A stretch of DNA of 64,000 nt from Cohnella faecalis (GTDB taxonomy: Bacteria; Bacillota; Bacilli; Paenibacillales; Paenibacillaceae): assembly GCF_003570905.1 (NCBI RefSeq), contig NZ_QXJM01000039.1:1736001-1800000 (forward strand), read 5' to 3'. Position numbers and translations under genes: made by a program. Positions 61,749 through 64,000 of this stretch are shown one piece after another; position 1 is the stretch's first letter; each line of letters begins with the position of its first letter. The notes beneath the pieces are model-generated. The model did no database searches. It saw only the letters and a program-made list of their open reading frames with translations, and was not told the origin of the DNA.

Positions 61749-62411
61749 GTCGTTTGGAATCAAGCCTGCTAAGCCCGCCAAGCTCGCAAACGGCAAATTT
61801 TCGAAGTGATCCGTTTTATACACAATTTCCGTCTCTATCTTCGATTCATCGCTGACTTTGTTCCGGCGGAACTGGACGCGGTCGAATAGCTTGACGAGAA
61901 TTTGCGCGGTATTGATCGCATCGTCCAGAGCGCGATGGTGGGAGCCGGAGAACGGTATTTCCAGCATTTCCAGAGCAGGCTTCAATCCCATCTGTTGATG
62001 CTTTTCCAGCTTGAATGTTTTGGACAGCATTTTTTGCAAATTGTTATGGTTCACGATCCAATCGGTCGGAATGCCGTGCTGCCTGCACTCCTGCACAAGC
62101 TGCCGTTGATCGTCCGGTCCCCAGGCGCACAAATAATATTCGTCCGGTCCCATCCATGCGGCGAAATCCCGAACGATTTGCGCGAGCGTCCCGGCTCCGT
62201 TCACATCATCTTGGGTAATTCCGGTAAAAGTCGTCGTATCCGATGTAAGCTGAGTGACGATAACCGGCTTGACGAACGATTGAAAGGTGTCGACGACCTG
62301 GGGAAGCCCTTCGATAATATCCACTTTGACCGCTCCGATTTCGATGATCTCGGCGATCTGGCCCTTTTTGCGTCGGACCGTCATTTCCAAATCATATACG
62401 ATATAGCTCAC
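61722..62411 (-). CDS. DEDDh 3'-5' exonuclease (KapD-like)
   Basis: 229 residues. Exo I is YDLEMTVRR (Asp7, Glu9), Exo II lies in the LCAWGPDDQRQL segment and Exo III is SHHRALDDAINTAQIL (the catalytic histidine and aspartate). KapD relatives in bacilli inhibit the KinA pathway into sporulation; this is only by similarity. The C-terminal 45 residues are extra. The gene runs toward ureD and its stop lies in the shared terminator. Confidence 0.85.
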   Translation of the reverse strand: MSYIVYDLEMTVRRKKGQIAEIIEIGAVKVDIIEGLPQVVDTFQSFVKPVIVTQLTSDTTTFTGITQDDVNGAGTLAQIVRDFAAWMGPDEYYLCAWGPDDQRQLVQECRQHGIPTDWIVNHNNLQKMLSKTFKLEKHQQMGLKPALEMLEIPFSGSHHRALDDAINTAQILVKLFDRVQFRRNKVSDESKIETEIVYKTDHFENLPFASLAGLAGLIPNDKKLPQQED

Positions 62412-62539
62412 GTGTCTGCACCTCGAAACCCCATCCGAAAATAAAGCCGTACTTAGCTATTATAGTCTTCCGTCCGATTTTTGTCAGGGGCAAAAAAACG
62501 GCAGCTCTCGAACCGGGAATCTTCGGTTTGTCCGGGCGC

Positions 62540-64000
62540 CTATGAGACTTCTTTGTCGTCATTCAGATAGAGCGAGTAGCGTCGGACTCGGGTTGCCGTT
62601 GCCAAAGTATCTTTAACGAGATATTTTCCGACGGGACGAAAGCGAATGAAATCGAAAACTTTTTTGCATCCTTTCGGAGGGTTTTCATTCTCAAGCAATT
62701 TCTCGAATATCGAGTTGAGGGTTGCATCCGTTGAGGCCGACGTTTTTATAGCTTCCAAAAAAGCTATGGCCAACAGGGGATAACCAGTCGTTAACGACAG
62801 CAGCAACAAGGTCGAATGAGGCTCGAAGTCTTTGTAGTACCTTGTTTTAATTAAGCGATAGTTGTTCACGAATCGTTTGATCGTGCGAGGCGTCCTTCCG
62901 CAAAGTCCGGCATATTCGATAATGGACGATAATTCTTGTTCGCTGATCGTAAGCTTATTGTAGGCAGAGGCTTGTTCTTCCTCAAAGGCTTGTTCCTCTT
63001 CTTCGGACTCCGACTCTTCAAGCTGTTCTAGAAACCGTGCTTCATCCTGCTCGTTCCATTCCTCATCGTCACTCTCTTCTTTGGCGCCGGCAGCTTCGTC
63101 TTTTGCGTCGGAGAGAAGGCTCATTTCAAACAAGCCCTTTATGAATTTTCGATTATCGTCCACGGAGAGATTGTTGACCTGGTATGTAATTTGGAATATC
63201 TTCTCCAAATAGTCGTATGCGGACGCCCCGTCATTCATTTTTTCGTAATCCAAGGAAATTTTGTATTCCTGGTGCAAACATTTCGTGATCCAGCGTATGT
63301 CCACGGCCACGATAACCATGAATATTTTGGCGGACAAAATAAGGTGGACGGCTTGAAGCACCTCGATAACTTTTTGAGGACTGCATCGGTCCAAATCGTC
63401 GATGTATAAAATAATTCGGCCGATGTTCTTTTCGGTTGATTTGGTTTGCATAAATAAGCTCAGCTTCTCGAAATCGTTGCGCAGCACGTTGATTATTCCC
63501 AATTCCTTTTTATAAGCGTCGGATCGGATGCGCTCCGCCAAATAATATTGAATGATTTTTCCCTCGTTGATTTCGTCGATTTCGTCATTAATATTTTGAA
63601 TCTTCGAATCGAGCACCTCGATTTCGCTTTCGATTTTTTGTCTTGATTCGGCTACTTTGGACAGAGAATCGGTTAAGATGTTCCAAAGATTTTTGACCGA
63701 CTTGTATTTTTCGTTGTTCAATATCCCTTTCGCGGTTGTTGCATAACCGATTAGTGTTGCTAGCCATGCGCAATTAGCGATGCCATTAGGCTTGAAAAAA
63801 TAATGGAGCGCAAAGAAAAAAGCTATGCCGAGCCCTGTCGAGAGAAGAAAAAAGATCCAAGCTAGCGGCGGAATCAGCTTAACGATCAGTTTCCATTTCG
63901 AATAAACTTTTAACAGGTAAGCCAGCGTATCTTTTCCATCGTTTTTATAGGCCATAATAGCTTTAATTTTGTCGGTCGTCTTATTGTTTGGAGCGAGCTT
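62540..64000 (-). CDS. KAP-family P-loop NTPase, C-terminal part (runs off the window)
   Basis: The reading frame is open through the window edge, so the N-terminal Walker A lies outside. What is seen: a membrane hairpin (WIFFLLSTGLGIAFFFALHYF), a coiled coil, Walker B IILYIDDLDRCSPQKVIEVLQAV (as in KAP ATPases), an acidic insert of about 45 residues rich in E and D, and the C-terminal RTPRTIKRFVNNYRL helix. KAP NTPases occur in phage exclusion (PifA) and some defence islands, but none of its neighbours here are defence genes. Confidence 0.85.
   Translation of the reverse strand, partial: KLAPNNKTTDKIKAIMAYKNDGKDTLAYLLKVYSKWKLIVKLIPPLAWIFFLLSTGLGIAFFFALHYFFKPNGIANCAWLATLIGYATTAKGILNNEKYKSVKNLWNILTDSLSKVAESRQKIESEIEVLDSKIQNINDEIDEINEGKIIQYYLAERIRSDAYKKELGIINVLRNDFEKLSLFMQTKSTEKNIGRIILYIDDLDRCSPQKVIEVLQAVHLILSAKIFMVIVAVDIRWITKCLHQEYKISLDYEKMNDGASAYDYLEKIFQITYQVNNLSVDDNRKFIKGLFEMSLLSDAKDEAAGAKEESDDEEWNEQDEARFLEQLEESESEEEEQAFEEEQASAYNKLTISEQELSSIIEYAGLCGRTPRTIKRFVNNYRLIKTRYYKDFEPHSTLLLLSLTTGYPLLAIAFLEAIKTSASTDATLNSIFEKLLENENPPKGCKKVFDFIRFRPVGKYLVKDTLATATRVRRYSLYLNDDKEVS

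Overview
This is chromosomal DNA of a Gram-positive, moderately GC-rich member of the Bacillales, most likely Paenibacillaceae (Paenibacillus/Cohnella type). The gene order around alaS (AI-2E-family permease, T-box, alaS, ireB, ruvX, DUF1292, mltG, two U32 proteins) and cymR, cysteine desulfurase and mnmA matches the Bacillus yrr/yrv neighbourhood. Sigma-A type promoters, strong AGGAGG ribosome sites and a TnrA/GlnR box agree. The genus is inference. I saw no tRNA, rRNA, CRISPR, IS element or prophage.

Layout. 0-7.5 kb: moeA, mobB, an SRPBCC protein, a ROK kinase, a 51-bp repeat array, capA-like, GDPD and FAH-family genes; five of these carry an apparent one-base homopolymer loss. 7.5-19 kb: a GAF/HD-GYP protein, a TetR/metallo-hydrolase operon with a readable operator, KtrB, a DNA glycosylase, a BstA-like protein, PepF, two small proteins, a methyltransferase, a cold-shock protein, YebC, a ClpP paralogue and a sigma factor. 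19.0-19.65 kb: second 51-bp array. 19.7-33 kb: mnmA, cymR, cysteine desulfurase, the alaS cluster with its T-box, mltG and the U32 pair. 33-51.4 kb: a chemoreceptor, a third and largest 51-bp array and a penicillin-binding protein, written as direct - inverted - direct. 51.4-56 kb: a second AI-2E permease, a polysaccharide deacetylase, ilvD and a kinase relic. 56.8-61.7 kb: a urease operon ureABCFGD without ureE behind a TnrA box. 61.7-64 kb: a DEDDh exonuclease and the C-terminal part of a KAP-family NTPase running off the edge.

The most striking structure is 31.27-50.27 kb. A segment of about 6.4 kb is read forward, then reverse-complemented, then forward again, with turn-arounds that skip only about 65-110 bases. 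Each gene is intact in only one of the three passes, and the other passes carry mostly single-base deletions. This is what a long read through an undetected hairpin adapter, or another fold-back chimera, would give, so the locus is probably single copy: about 12.6 kb of the window is likely artificial.

The most interesting biology is the 51-bp tandem repeat family. Three arrays in different intergenic regions share a GGTACC TC(G/A)TCCCACTG core, but each has its own homogenised remainder. The largest shows higher-order (trimer and dimer) order. Some units share ten bases with the T-box core. I do not recognise a function.
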